DNA of 64,000 bases from Corynebacterium sp. ACRQK (GCF_022345965.1 NZ_JAKRMU010000004.1:62001-126000); one strand, 5' to 3'; positions 48,328-57,626 are shown, counted from the stretch's first letter. Numbers and translations are program-made. Notes: a model not told the origin generated them from the letters alone.

Positions 48328-48804
48328 CTAGGCGTGCTCGTCGGCCTGCTGCTTCGGAGGCTGAACGGTCCACTCCGGCGGAACGTCCTTGCCGGACTCC
48401 TCGTCCTGCTCTGCCTGCTCGGCGGTCTCCTGCACGATGCCCTTAGCGTGGTGGCTCGGCGCGTAGATCGCGTACACCTGCATCGGCTCGTCACCGGTGT
48501 TGATGATGTCGTGCCACACGCCAGCCGGAACCTGCACGGCCCAGCCGTCGGAGACTTCCTGCTGGATGGTCATGTTGTCCTTGTCCGGACCCATGATGCA
48601 CTTGCCGACACCTGCGTCCAGGCGCAGGAACTGGTCGGTATCGTGGTGCACCTCCAGGCCGATGGAATCGCCTGGGGCGATGGACATGAGGGTCACCTGC
48701 AGGTACTTGCCCGTCCAGGCGGTGGTTCGGTAGTTCGTGTTCTCTCGGGTGGCAGTTTCAATGTCAAAGACATTGGCCTCTGGTCCGTTGTCTACGATCT
48801 TCAT
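48328..48804 (-). CDS. Cupin-domain protein
   Basis: 158 residues with a single cupin barrel: SIGLEVHHDTDQFLRLDAG (His, His and the following acidic residue of motif 1) and VPAGVWHDIINTGDEP (motif 2 His). These probably bind a divalent metal. The C-terminal 35 residues are charged and disordered. The ATG at 48804 is preceded by AAAGGAA; the frame extends to 48951 but without a ribosome site. The substrate is unknown. Confidence 0.82.
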   Translation of the reverse strand: MKIVDNGPEANVFDIETATRENTNYRTTAWTGKYLQVTLMSIAPGDSIGLEVHHDTDQFLRLDAGVGKCIMGPDKDNMTIQQEVSDGWAVQVPAGVWHDIINTGDEPMQVYAIYAPSHHAKGIVQETAEQAEQDEESGKDVPPEWTVQPPKQQADEHA

Positions 48805-48934
48805 GATGTTCCTTTCAGTTCGACATCCTTCACTTCCCAGTGTAGGCCGATTTTCCTGGGCTTTCAGACGCTCGCCAGCCTTCTGCCACCGCAATGCTGT
48901 AACGCCGAAGCCGTAACGCTGTAACACTGGGGGC

Positions 48935-49822
48935 ATGGCTAATTCAGACATTTATTGGAAAGCTAATCCCGGCCGCCCCGGCGCTTGGGAGGTCGCGGGC
49001 CTGCGCTGGCTCGCCGAGGCTCCGGGCGGCGCGCCGGTTGTTTCTGTTCACGAGCACGATGCTCGTGGGTTGGGGATCGATCGGGTAGAGCCTATGACGC
49101 CCGCACGCGCCATGGCCGAGGATTTCGGCCGAAAGCTGGCGGCCACGCATGCTGCGGGGGCGCCCCATTTCGGGTTCTCGCCGACGGGGGAGTCTGGATT
49201 CCAGGGCCCCAACGACAACCTCTTGGAGCTTCCCCTGAAACCTTTCGAAAGCTGGGGAGTGTTCTACGCGGACGTGTGCTTGTCTCCGTTGGTTGCGCGG
49301 GTCTTCGGTGGAACTTCGGCAGCCGGAACTTCGGCAGTCGGCACCTCGGCAGCTGAAACGTTGGCAGCTAGCGCCTCGCAGTCTGCTCCGGGGGCTGGTG
49401 CCGGGAGCGCCACCGCGGACGTTCCCGTCGAGGTCTCCCGGTTGCTGGAGGCCCTGCGCGCCGGGCAGCTGGACGATGGCACACTCCCGGCCCGAATCCA
49501 CGGCGATCTGTGGGCGGGGAATGTGCTGTGGGGGAAGGTGGCGTCAAGAAATAAAGAAGGAGCAATCCTCATCGACCCGAGCGCGCATGGCGGCCATCCG
49601 CGCGCGGACCTGGCGGCGCTGCGACTCTTCGGCGCGCCGCACCTGAGCAGTATCGAGGGCGCGTATTTCGAGGCCAGCCCGTACGTGGATGGATGGGGGA
49701 CGGGTGCGCAGAGCGTGGATCTGCACCAACAGCACCTGCTGTGGCTGCACGCGGCGGTGTTCGGCGGCGGTTATGTCGGGGAGGCCGTCGCGGGCGCGGG
49801 GCGCGTGGTGCGCGAGTTGTGA
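48935..49822 (+). CDS. Fructosamine kinase family protein
   Basis: 295 residues of the aminoglycoside-phosphotransferase/fructosamine-kinase fold: catalytic loop IHGDLWAGNVLW (about 189-200) and metal-binding ILIDPSAHGGHPRADLAALRLF (about 214-235). Family members phosphorylate glycated amines for removal. A run of alternating Gly, Thr, Ser and Ala (about 125-160) lies between the two lobes and is unusual. It is divergent from the cupin gene. Confidence 0.82.
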   Translation: MANSDIYWKANPGRPGAWEVAGLRWLAEAPGGAPVVSVHEHDARGLGIDRVEPMTPARAMAEDFGRKLAATHAAGAPHFGFSPTGESGFQGPNDNLLELPLKPFESWGVFYADVCLSPLVARVFGGTSAAGTSAVGTSAAETLAASASQSAPGAGAGSATADVPVEVSRLLEALRAGQLDDGTLPARIHGDLWAGNVLWGKVASRNKEGAILIDPSAHGGHPRADLAALRLFGAPHLSSIEGAYFEASPYVDGWGTGAQSVDLHQQHLLWLHAAVFGGGYVGEAVAGAGRVVREL

Positions 49823-49962
49823 CGCGCGGGCGGGGCGCGGTGCGCGCGCTGTGACGCGCCCCAAGCGGAAGTGCTGTAGGGAAGCCGACGGAGTACAGTC
49901 ATAGTTCGGACACGAACAGAATCATTTGTTTTTCTAATTTTTCGTGAAGGAGTTTCTTCAGC

Positions 49963-51207
49963 GTGAAGAGAACATTCTCTATCGCCATGGCCTTCGTCGG
50001 GCTGACCGTCGGCGCGGGCTTTGCAACCGGCCAAGAAGTCATCCAATACTTCATTTCCTTCGGGCTCAACGGCATCTGGGGCGCGGTGCTGGCCGGCATC
50101 GTCATGACCCTTGCCGGTAGCGTGATCCTGCAGGTCGGCAGCTACTTCCTGGCCGATGAGCACCGCATGGTGTTCCGCAACGTCGCGCACCCCATCGTCT
50201 CGCGGTTCTTGGATGTCTCCGTGACGATCACCCTGTTCGCCGTCGGTTTCGTGATGCTCGCCGGCGCGGGTTCCAACCTGGAGCAACAGTTCGGCCTCCC
50301 CGCCTGGGCGGGCGCGCTGTTAATGACGGGCGTGGTGCTGGCCGCCGGAATGCTGGACGTGGAGAAAGTCAGCCAGGTCATTGGCGCGCTGACCCCGCTG
50401 ATCATCATCGCGGTGGTCTTCGCCTTCGTGTACACGATGATCAACATGCCCTCCGACACCTCGCATCTGAACGAGATTGCGATGGCGGAGGAGTCGCCGG
50501 TTTCCCCGTGGTTCGTCTCCGCCCTGAACTACAATGGCCTGGCGCTGCTGCTGGGTGTTTCCATGTCCCTGGTGATTGGCGGTAATTACGCCTCCCCGAA
50601 GGAGGCCGGTCTCGGCGGTCTGATGGGTGGCGTGCTGTACACCGCAATGCTGATCATTGCGGCGATCACCCTGTACTTGAACATCGAGATCGTCCAGGGC
50701 AGCGATGTGCCGATGCTGGCGATGATGGACAACATCAGCCCGGTGCTGGGCGTGATTATGGCGATCATCATCTTCTTCATGATCTTCAACACCGCGATCG
50801 GCATGTTCTACGCGCTGGGTAAGCGTCTGACCGCCAGCACCGACAAGTCCTTCCGCCCGGTGTTTATCGTGGTGACGCTCATTGGTTACGGCATCAGCTT
50901 CGTGGGCTTCGATACCCTCATGACCTACGTCTACCCGGTCATCGGCTACATCGGCCTGGTGATGATCGTCGTGATGATCGCCTGGTGGGTTCGCTCCCGC
51001 ACGGACATTTTTGCGGAGTCCAACCGCCGCGACCGCATCCACGAGCTTGCCCACGCACGCGAGCACGACGACGAACAGTACACCGACGAGGATCGCCAGG
51101 AGATGCGCAAGCTGGTCGGCGAGTCCAACATCGAGGACAAGGAGCTGCACCAGACCATCACCGACGAGGTGAAGAGCGAGATCCCGGACGAGGAGCTCGA
51201 AAAGTAG
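49963..51207 (+). CDS. YkvI-like integral membrane protein
   Basis: 414 residues with about ten membrane helices; the start MAFVGLTVGAGFATGQEVIQYF has the unwound glycine-rich first helix of LeuT-fold carriers. The last 70 residues form a charged cytoplasmic tail. The family is annotated as YkvI, a putative transporter. GTG at 49963 is preceded by AAGGAG. The following DUF421 gene is on the same strand after a 75-bp gap. Confidence 0.8.
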   Translation: MKRTFSIAMAFVGLTVGAGFATGQEVIQYFISFGLNGIWGAVLAGIVMTLAGSVILQVGSYFLADEHRMVFRNVAHPIVSRFLDVSVTITLFAVGFVMLAGAGSNLEQQFGLPAWAGALLMTGVVLAAGMLDVEKVSQVIGALTPLIIIAVVFAFVYTMINMPSDTSHLNEIAMAEESPVSPWFVSALNYNGLALLLGVSMSLVIGGNYASPKEAGLGGLMGGVLYTAMLIIAAITLYLNIEIVQGSDVPMLAMMDNISPVLGVIMAIIIFFMIFNTAIGMFYALGKRLTASTDKSFRPVFIVVTLIGYGISFVGFDTLMTYVYPVIGYIGLVMIVVMIAWWVRSRTDIFAESNRRDRIHELAHAREHDDEQYTDEDRQEMRKLVGESNIEDKELHQTITDEVKSEIPDEELEK

Positions 51208-51282
51208 CGCACCGCGCACCACGCGCCCGGTGCGCCGTGCCCACCCCGCCGTGCCCTCTACCTGGGCGTACAATGAGTATCC

Positions 51283-51894
51283 ATGTTTGGCGGGATGCAT
51301 GAATCACTCACGACGGTTGCGATAAGCGCGGCGGATTTCACGCCACCGCAGGGGTGGGGGCCGGTGCTGAAGGAACAGCTCGGTATTGATCTGTGGCGCA
51401 TCCCGGTGGTCATGGTCGCCGCCGTCGGTATCTACCTGACGTTCCTGGTGGCGGTGCGGCTGTTCGGGCAGCGCATTCTCAGCCCGCTGGGCGGCTTCGA
51501 TGCCGTCGTTATTTTCATGTTTGGTGCCGTCGCGGGCCGTACTGTTCTGGGCCACCCGCCGTCATTGGCCGCGGGCGTGATCGGCCTGCTCACCCTCATG
51601 GGCATGGAGGCTCTCTTCGGTGCCGTGCAGGACGTCGTGGCCTTGCGCCGCACCATCAACTCGCCCCCGACGGTGCTGATCGCCCATGGCGAGGTGCTGG
51701 AGGAGATTCTGCAGCGCAACCACATCACCGAGACCGCGATCGCTACGGCCGCGCGCAAGGCGGGGGTGCGCGACTTTAGCGAGGTCGCGTGCATGATTCT
51801 GGAATCCAACGGGTCGATCTCTACCCTGCGCGCGGGGGAGAAGATCGACCCGGATTTGTTGCTGGGTGTCGAGGGTGCCGAGAAGGTTTTGTGA
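51283..51894 (+). CDS. DUF421 (YetF-like) membrane protein
   Basis: 203 residues: helices at about 38-58, 70-86 and 92-112, followed by the cytoplasmic YetF-type domain with NSPPTVLIAHGEVLEEIL and FSEVACMILESNGSISTL. The family is membrane-bound and of unknown function in most bacteria. A possible later start at the second Met (51295) exists. It is convergent with the YhgE gene, 22 bp apart. Confidence 0.82.
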   Translation: MFGGMHESLTTVAISAADFTPPQGWGPVLKEQLGIDLWRIPVVMVAAVGIYLTFLVAVRLFGQRILSPLGGFDAVVIFMFGAVAGRTVLGHPPSLAAGVIGLLTLMGMEALFGAVQDVVALRRTINSPPTVLIAHGEVLEEILQRNHITETAIATAARKAGVRDFSEVACMILESNGSISTLRAGEKIDPDLLLGVEGAEKVL

Positions 51895-51916
51895 CGCCCC
51901 TTCGTCCCACCGAACC

Positions 51917-54049
51917 TTAAGCGTTCAGCACTGGGTGCAGTCGCTTCATGGTCCAGGTTTGCTGGCTGCGGGCCGATAGCGTGGTGACCAGGAAGCAGCC
52001 GAGGCCGACGAGGAAGAGTACTCCCACTGCGATCGGTAGGCGTTCGTCGTAGAAGCCGTAGATCAGCTGTCTGAAGCCGTTGACTGTGTACGTCATTGGG
52101 TCGAACGGATGCAGGAATTGGAAGAACTTGTTTTGGGTCTCGACGGGGTAGAGGCCTCCCGAGGCGACGATCATCAACATGAGCACCGCTAGGGCTGTCA
52201 CGCGGCCTGGTCCAGGTCCGAGGAACGCGATGAACATTTGGTTCATCAGCATCCACACCATTGCCACGAGGGCGGCGAAGAAGAATAGCCCCGGCAGGTT
52301 ATCGACATCCATGCCCACGCCCCAGACGGTCACGCCGACCACGACGGCTGCCTGGCCGATCGCGAGCAGGCCGGTCGGCAGGAAGCCGGAAAGTGCCGCA
52401 CGCCAGGAGTGCACACCAGAGTTGACGGTGCGAGCCTGCAGCGGCTTGATCATCACGTAGACCATGATGCCGCCGATGAACAGTGCCATGCTGAAGAAGA
52501 ACGGTGCCATGCCGGCGCCGAAGGTGTGGGTGCCGGAATCGTTGTCGCTCTTCAGATCCACCGGCCCGCCGATGGTGGAGGCGGTGGCCAGGCGCTGGCC
52601 CTCGTTCCAATTCGGAACCTGCTTGGAGCCATCGGAGAGCTTGGTGTGCAGCTCGGAAGCGCCGTCGTCCAGCTTGGCGGTGCCGTCCTTGGCCTTGCCG
52701 GTGCCCTCGGCGAGCTTGTCCGCACCGTCCTTGAGCTTGGCGTTGCCGTCGTCCAGCTTGATCACGCCGTCCTTCAGCTTACCTGCGCCGTCGGAGGCTT
52801 CGCCCATCTTTTTGTCCAGCGTCTGCGCGCCGTCGTTGAGCTTGTTCACGCCGTCCTGTAGCTGCTTGAACTGGCCCGGCAGGCCCTTTAGCTCGGTCAC
52901 GCCGTTGCGCAGCGGCGCGTTCGGGTCGTTGAGCTGGTAGGACAGCTGTGCGCTGCCGTCAGCCAGGCGCTTCAGGTCCGATGCGTTCTGCGACTTCGGG
53001 CCGAGGCCCTGCGTTTCCAGGGCGAAGGCGACCTTGTCCAGCTCGTCAGCTGCGGTGATGGCGGCGGGCACGCCGGTGCCGCGCAGGTCGCGGGAGAGCC
53101 CACGCAGGTTGGCCGCGTGGTCGCCCTGGGCTTTGGTCACACCGCCCAGTTTGGTGTTGAGCTGCTGCACTCCGTCGTTGACCTGGCTTGCTCCGTCGCC
53201 GAGTTTATTGACGCCATCTTCCAGCTGATTGAGCTTTCCAGCCTTGCCGTTGAGCTCGTCGGCCGCAGAGTTCACCTTTGTGGCGAGCTCGTCAGTACCG
53301 TCGGCTAGTTTGCCTGAACCGTCGTGAAGTTGGACGAGTCCGTCATCCAGATCGGTTGCGCCCTTGCGCAGCTTGCCGGAACCGTCCTTGGCGGTGGCCA
53401 GGCCGTCGGCGAGCTCGTTGGCGCCGTCGTCCAATTGGATAGACCCGTCCTTCAGTTCGGCGGTGCCGTCGGCGAGCTTGCCGGCGCCGATGGCGGCCTT
53501 CTGCATGCCGGAGCCGGCGTCCACGACGCCGAGGAGGACCTTGTCCACAGCCTCTGCGCTGATCTTGTCGCCGACCACGCTGATGACCTCACGCATGACG
53601 TTCTGGCCGATCATGGTGGACAGGTAGCCGTTCGCGTCGTTGTAAGTGCTGATGAGGTTGGCCTTCTCCGGGTTATCGGAGGTGGGGGAAGCCACCGCTT
53701 CGGAGAAGTTTTCCGGCAGTTCGAGGGAGAAGTAGTATTGGCCGGATTCCACGCCCTTGCGGGCATCTTCGGCATCCGTTTCGATCCAGCTGATCTGGTC
53801 GTTGTCCTTTAATCCTTCGATTACCGTGTCGCCGGCGCGCAGTTCCTCGCCCTCAACGTTGGTTCCCTTGTCACTGTTAACCAGTGCGACAGGCAGGCTG
53901 TTCAGGTTCCCGAAGGGGTTCCAGAATGCCCAGAGGTACAGGGCGGAGTACAGCAGCGGCATAAGCACAAGGATGACAAGTGCGGCTCGGGTGAGCCGGT
54001 TGCGCTTGAAACTGCGGATTTCGCTGTTGAGTTTGAAACCGGCAAGCAT
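51917..54049 (-). CDS. YhgE/Pip family membrane protein
   Basis: 710 residues. The N-terminal helix (about 22-44) is followed by the Pip/YhgE outer start LPVALVNSDKG, then about 300 residues in which short LxDG units recur (KLADGTAELKDG, QLDDGANELADG and so on), predicting a long helical rod. Five or six C-terminal helices (about 530-700) complete it. The family includes phage-infection proteins and ABC-2-like exporters. The start overlaps the upstream ATPase gene (TAATG), so the two form a unit, probably an exporter. Confidence 0.85.
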   Translation of the reverse strand: MLAGFKLNSEIRSFKRNRLTRAALVILVLMPLLYSALYLWAFWNPFGNLNSLPVALVNSDKGTNVEGEELRAGDTVIEGLKDNDQISWIETDAEDARKGVESGQYYFSLELPENFSEAVASPTSDNPEKANLISTYNDANGYLSTMIGQNVMREVISVVGDKISAEAVDKVLLGVVDAGSGMQKAAIGAGKLADGTAELKDGSIQLDDGANELADGLATAKDGSGKLRKGATDLDDGLVQLHDGSGKLADGTDELATKVNSAADELNGKAGKLNQLEDGVNKLGDGASQVNDGVQQLNTKLGGVTKAQGDHAANLRGLSRDLRGTGVPAAITAADELDKVAFALETQGLGPKSQNASDLKRLADGSAQLSYQLNDPNAPLRNGVTELKGLPGQFKQLQDGVNKLNDGAQTLDKKMGEASDGAGKLKDGVIKLDDGNAKLKDGADKLAEGTGKAKDGTAKLDDGASELHTKLSDGSKQVPNWNEGQRLATASTIGGPVDLKSDNDSGTHTFGAGMAPFFFSMALFIGGIMVYVMIKPLQARTVNSGVHSWRAALSGFLPTGLLAIGQAAVVVGVTVWGVGMDVDNLPGLFFFAALVAMVWMLMNQMFIAFLGPGPGRVTALAVLMLMIVASGGLYPVETQNKFFQFLHPFDPMTYTVNGFRQLIYGFYDERLPIAVGVLFLVGLGCFLVTTLSARSQQTWTMKRLHPVLNA

Positions 54050-54873
54050 TAACGGTTCTCCTTCTGCTCTGCGGTGGTGTTGTGGTCTTCGGGGATGTCT
54101 AGGTCGTCGAGTTCTGGATCATCGAGTTCGGGGTCGTATTGGTCTGATTCCACTTCAGCCGGGTCAGGGTATTCGCGCAGTCCCGTATGAATCGGGTGCG
54201 CGTGGCCAGCGTTGGCGTCAATTTCAATAACTTTGTGGGGCTCCACAGGGCCGACAATCGGGTTCGACGAGTTCACGATCACAGGAATGTCTTGCGCAAG
54301 GCGCTCTAGTACCTGCAACAGAATCGCACGGTCGTCGTTCTCGTGTACCTGCTCGAGGTCGTCCATGATCAGCAGCTCGATGGGCTTGTTGTCGGCGGGC
54401 GACAGGGCCAGGCTGATGCGCAGCATGATCTTGTCCAGGTTGTCCAGTTGAGAGATGTAGGCATCCAGAGGAGGCAGGTCGCGGTCGCCGTAGACGTAGT
54501 TGCAGAAGCGCTCCAGATCCTCTTGCGAGGCCTTGCGCATCGGCATGAACCACGGTTTCGACCAGGACATGGACTCGGTGAGAACGTCCTGGACCGTGAC
54601 GGAACGCTCCAGCAGGTCGATCTGCTCGACACCGGCGATGGCTACGCGGGAGCGGATGAGCTTCGGCTTGGATTCGCCGAGGACGCGCAGCGAGCCGCCG
54701 GTGGGCTTCATTCGGCCAGAAAGGATCAGAGCCAGGGCAGTGCGGCCGGAGCCACCCTTGCCAAGCAGGTTGGTTAGCCCCTGGTTGGGGATAGCGAAAG
54801 AAAGAGGGCCGAACACTCGGCCCTCGTCACCTTTAAGTTCGAGATCCTGGGCTTCTACTGCTAGGGAAGACAT
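54049..54873 (-). CDS. Degenerate ABC-type ATPase paired with YhgE/Pip
   Basis: 274 residues in the ABC-ATPase layout, but with altered key residues. The P-loop is GKGGSGRT (38-45), with Arg44 where Lys is normal. The signature LSGGQ is replaced around 139-148 (YISQLDNLDK), Walker B ends Asp171-Asp172 (LLIMDDLE) instead of Asp-Glu, and the switch His is a Ser (VIVNSSNP). The last 40 residues are an acidic tail. It probably binds but may not hydrolyse ATP well. It is coupled to the membrane partner by a one-base overlap. Confidence 0.75.
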   Translation of the reverse strand: MSSLAVEAQDLELKGDEGRVFGPLSFAIPNQGLTNLLGKGGSGRTALALILSGRMKPTGGSLRVLGESKPKLIRSRVAIAGVEQIDLLERSVTVQDVLTESMSWSKPWFMPMRKASQEDLERFCNYVYGDRDLPPLDAYISQLDNLDKIMLRISLALSPADNKPIELLIMDDLEQVHENDDRAILLQVLERLAQDIPVIVNSSNPIVGPVEPHKVIEIDANAGHAHPIHTGLREYPDPAEVESDQYDPELDDPELDDLDIPEDHNTTAEQKENR

Positions 54874-54946
54874 GGCTTTACCTGATTTCTGTGGGTAGGG
54901 AAGCTCGGTCTATTTCAACGGACACCCTGGATATTCTTGTAGATTT

Positions 54947-54960
54947 TGACGATTTCGTCA
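54947..54960. promoter_or_regulatory. Inverted repeat upstream of the ATPase/YhgE pair
   Basis: TGACGA-TT-TCGTCA is a perfect 6-bp dyad, 74 bp upstream of the ATPase start. It has the size of an operator for a small dimeric repressor. No regulator gene is adjacent. Confidence 0.35.
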
Positions 54961-54994
54961 ATTTCCTTCGCGGTGTGCTGCGGTGGCGCGGCAA

Positions 54995-55052
54995 AATAGC
55001 GCTACAGCACCCGAATCTACAAGGAATCTAGTCGGGAAGCTGCAGCGCTATT
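54995..55052 (-). terminator. Terminator hairpin after the VIT gene
   Basis: A 14-bp stem, AATAGCGCTACAGC (54995-55008) with GCTGCAGCGCTATT (55039-55052, one mismatch), encloses a further CCCGA/TCGGG stem. Read on the minus strand it ends in GCGCTATTTTG and lies 12 bp beyond the VIT stop. Confidence 0.65.
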
Positions 55053-55064
55053 GGGGAAGGGAGG

Positions 55065-55787
55065 CTATATCCCCGCCCCGAATACAGAGCCGACGGCGAA
55101 GGTGACCGCCAGAGCCGCCATGCCACCGATCACGATGCGCAGCACCGCGCGGGTCTTCGGTACGTTACTGAGGTGAGCCGACAGGGCGCCAGTGAGCGCC
55201 AAGGCTACGAAGGTCACGCCGAAGATCACGGCCACGGGGGCGAACAGGGCGGCGGCAAACGGCAGAGCGGCACCCAGAATAAAGGAAATAAAGGATGCGA
55301 TGCCCGCCGACCACGGGTTCACCAGCTGGCTCATGCCCATGGCGCGCTCGGAATCGCGCTGCGAGGAGACAGAGACGTATTCGCCGAGCGCCATGGAAAC
55401 GGCACCGCCGATGACGGCGGCCAGGCCGGACATTGCGATGGTCTGCGGGTTGCTGGTCGCGCCGGCCACGCCGACGAGGACCGCAGCGGTGGAGACGATG
55501 CCGTCGTTCGCGCCGAGGACGGCCGCGCGGAGGCGGTTAAGGCTCTCGCCGTGGTTGTCATCGACGTCGGCGGGCTCAGCTGGGGCAGCGAGCTCGGCGC
55601 TTTCAGCGAGCTCGGGGTGTTCGGCTGAAGCGGTCGGCGTGTGTTCGGCCTGGGTAGCTGGCGGAACCTCTGCGTGTGCGGTCACTTCAGCCGTCGGGAT
55701 GGTGATAATCCCGCGTTCGCATGTAGCCACGGCAGTGCAGCTGCCGTCGTAGTTGCGATCGCAGGGGCAAGATACTGAAGTGCTCAT
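55065..55787 (-). CDS. VIT1/CCC1 family iron/manganese transporter, short form
   Basis: 240 residues. The membrane part has the family start RLRAAVLGANDGIVSTAAVLVGVAGA (TM1) and AVSMALGEYVSVSSQRDSE (TM2), then goes almost directly to NPWSAGIASFISFILGA (TM3). The roughly 70-residue cytoplasmic metal-binding helices usually found here are missing. The first 80 residues are an added domain with Cys7, Cys9, Cys17 and Cys23 and an Ala/Glu/Pro-rich linker. A possible -10, GATACT, lies 6 nt before the ATG (55799-55794), so the mRNA may be leaderless. Confidence 0.85.
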   Translation of the reverse strand: MSTSVSCPCDRNYDGSCTAVATCERGIITIPTAEVTAHAEVPPATQAEHTPTASAEHPELAESAELAAPAEPADVDDNHGESLNRLRAAVLGANDGIVSTAAVLVGVAGATSNPQTIAMSGLAAVIGGAVSMALGEYVSVSSQRDSERAMGMSQLVNPWSAGIASFISFILGAALPFAAALFAPVAVIFGVTFVALALTGALSAHLSNVPKTRAVLRIVIGGMAALAVTFAVGSVFGAGI

Positions 55788-55828
55788 GACTCAAGTATCG
55801 CCGGGTTTGAAACCTTCCGCAAGCATTG

Positions 55829-55841
55829 AAAGGCTACCTTT
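55829..55841. promoter_or_regulatory. Possible DtxR-like iron box upstream of VIT
   Basis: AAAGGCTACCTTT has dyad arms AAAGG/CCTTT and shares the AGG-TAGCCT core of DtxR sites on the minus strand. It lies about 40 bp upstream of the iron-transporter start, a sensible place for iron control. Its match to the full 19-bp consensus is poor. Confidence 0.3.
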
Positions 55842-55905
55842 ACGCAGGTCAGGGTACTTTTTGTTAGGTGAGGTTGGGGTTGGGGAGGCGTGGTGGCGTC
55901 AGTAA

Positions 55906-57432
55906 CTAACGGGCGGCTCGGCGGGCGCGCAGGCGATTGTCGTAGAGCGCGATGACGAGGGCGACGGCCATGAGCGAGCCGATGGTGCCGAAGCCGATGG
56001 CGGTGCCGAGGGGCCAGTTGATGGCGCGCGAGCTGGCGAAGACGATCGCGGTGATCAGCGCGAGCCCCATGGCAGTACCGATGCGTTGTGCAGTCTGCAA
56101 GACCGCGCCAGAGCTGCCCGCGTAGTTGAGGGGCACGTCCGCGAGCGTGAGAGTTTGGTTCGGGCCGATAACCGCGCCTTGGCCGGTGCCGACGAGGAAG
56201 AGGGTGAGGACCATCCACCACTCCGAAAGGCCCGTAACGTGGTGCAGCACAAGGGCGAGGATGGTCAGCACGATGCCGGTCAGCGCCACGGTGATGCCGT
56301 CGATGACGACGCGACGACCCCGGTCGGCGACCCTCTTGCCGGCCCAGTTGGCGGCGAAAGAGCTGCTGATCGCGGCAGGAATGCCAACGCTACCGGCGAC
56401 GAGCGCGCTGTAACCCAGGCCATTTTGGAAGTACAGGGCCACGAGCACCCAAATGCTGGTTATGCCCATGAAGTACACTCCCGCCAGCATGGTGCCCAGG
56501 CGGAAGCTGGAGAAGCGGAAGATCTGCATGTCCACCATCGGGTCGAAGGGCTTCGACTTTTTCACATGGCGCTCCCACGCCAACCATCCGGCCAGAAGGG
56601 CGACGGCGACGGGGAGTAGCAGAAAGGTGCGCGCACTGCCGGAGGATTCCACGAACGGGAAGAGGAAGGCCAGGACGGCCAAGCCCAGCAGGAGGGAGCC
56701 GAAGGGGTCGAGGCTGCGCACCGCGCGGATGACGCCCACGTTACGGCCGGTGACGGGATCCTTAACCCGGCCCATCAGCGGGCGCGGGAACCACAGGAGT
56801 GCGAGGACGAAGGCGAGAAGCCCGAAGGGAACGTTGACCAGGAAAGTCCAGCGCCAGCCGTGCTCCGGGCCGCCGACGCGAATGAGGAAGCCACCCAGGG
56901 TGGGGCCGATGGCCACGGCCACGCCCACGACCGTGCCGAACCAGCCGAAGGCCCGGCCGCGCTCCTTGCCGCGGAAGAACTGCTGGATCATGCCCACGGC
57001 CTGCGGATTGAGCAGGCCAGCGCCCACGCCTTGAATGAAGCGGGTGACATTTAAGGCTTCCGCGGTGGGGGCAAAGCCAGCGGTGATGGCGGCCAGGGTG
57101 TAGACGCTCAAGCCGATGAGGTACATCCCGCCCCGGCCGAGCAGGTCGCCGGCGCGGCCCGCGGCGACGAGAACCACGCCGAACGTCAGCGTGTAGCCGG
57201 AGAGCACCCACTGGATGTCCGATTCGGTGGCGCCCAGCCCCTGCTGGATGGAGGGCAGGGCGACGTTGATGATGGACACGCTGATCAGCGACATGAAGAT
57301 CGTCGTGAGGATGACGCCCAGAACTTTCCAGCGGCGCGGATCCTCACCCGGGGGATAGGTGCCGGGGGAGTGGATCGTGGCCTCCGACGCGCCGCGGCGG
57401 GGGTTTGCGGCCTGTGTGCTCTTGTCAGCCAC
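55906..57432 (-). CDS. MFS transporter, DHA2 (14-helix) drug exporter family
   Basis: 508 residues with about 14 membrane helices. TM1 begins with LGVILTTIFMSLISVSIINVALPSI, the motif A loop is AAGRAGDLLGRGGMY, and motif C in TM5 is GVAVAIGPTLGG, which marks antiporters. The N-terminal 30 residues are a polar tail. It probably exports drugs or other hydrophobic compounds by proton antiport. It is a single gene divergent from the unknown 641-residue protein. Confidence 0.88.
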   Translation of the reverse strand: MADKSTQAANPRRGASEATIHSPGTYPPGEDPRRWKVLGVILTTIFMSLISVSIINVALPSIQQGLGATESDIQWVLSGYTLTFGVVLVAAGRAGDLLGRGGMYLIGLSVYTLAAITAGFAPTAEALNVTRFIQGVGAGLLNPQAVGMIQQFFRGKERGRAFGWFGTVVGVAVAIGPTLGGFLIRVGGPEHGWRWTFLVNVPFGLLAFVLALLWFPRPLMGRVKDPVTGRNVGVIRAVRSLDPFGSLLLGLAVLAFLFPFVESSGSARTFLLLPVAVALLAGWLAWERHVKKSKPFDPMVDMQIFRFSSFRLGTMLAGVYFMGITSIWVLVALYFQNGLGYSALVAGSVGIPAAISSSFAANWAGKRVADRGRRVVIDGITVALTGIVLTILALVLHHVTGLSEWWMVLTLFLVGTGQGAVIGPNQTLTLADVPLNYAGSSGAVLQTAQRIGTAMGLALITAIVFASSRAINWPLGTAIGFGTIGSLMAVALVIALYDNRLRARRAAR

Positions 57433-57626
57433 GGTGGAGCGTGCCCTCCTTCGGATAGCCTGTGTGTAGGTCTGCGCGCTGGCGCGTAGCTCCTTCTAGA
57501 GAAGCATACCGTTACTAAGGGTGTCCTTATTTCAAGGGGGTGGGATGGTTTCAAAGTGGATAGGCTTCTGAAGTGCTGTTGTAGCCTGGGGTGCAGGCGG
57601 TTCGAAGATCACGGAGGCTTTGTGTT

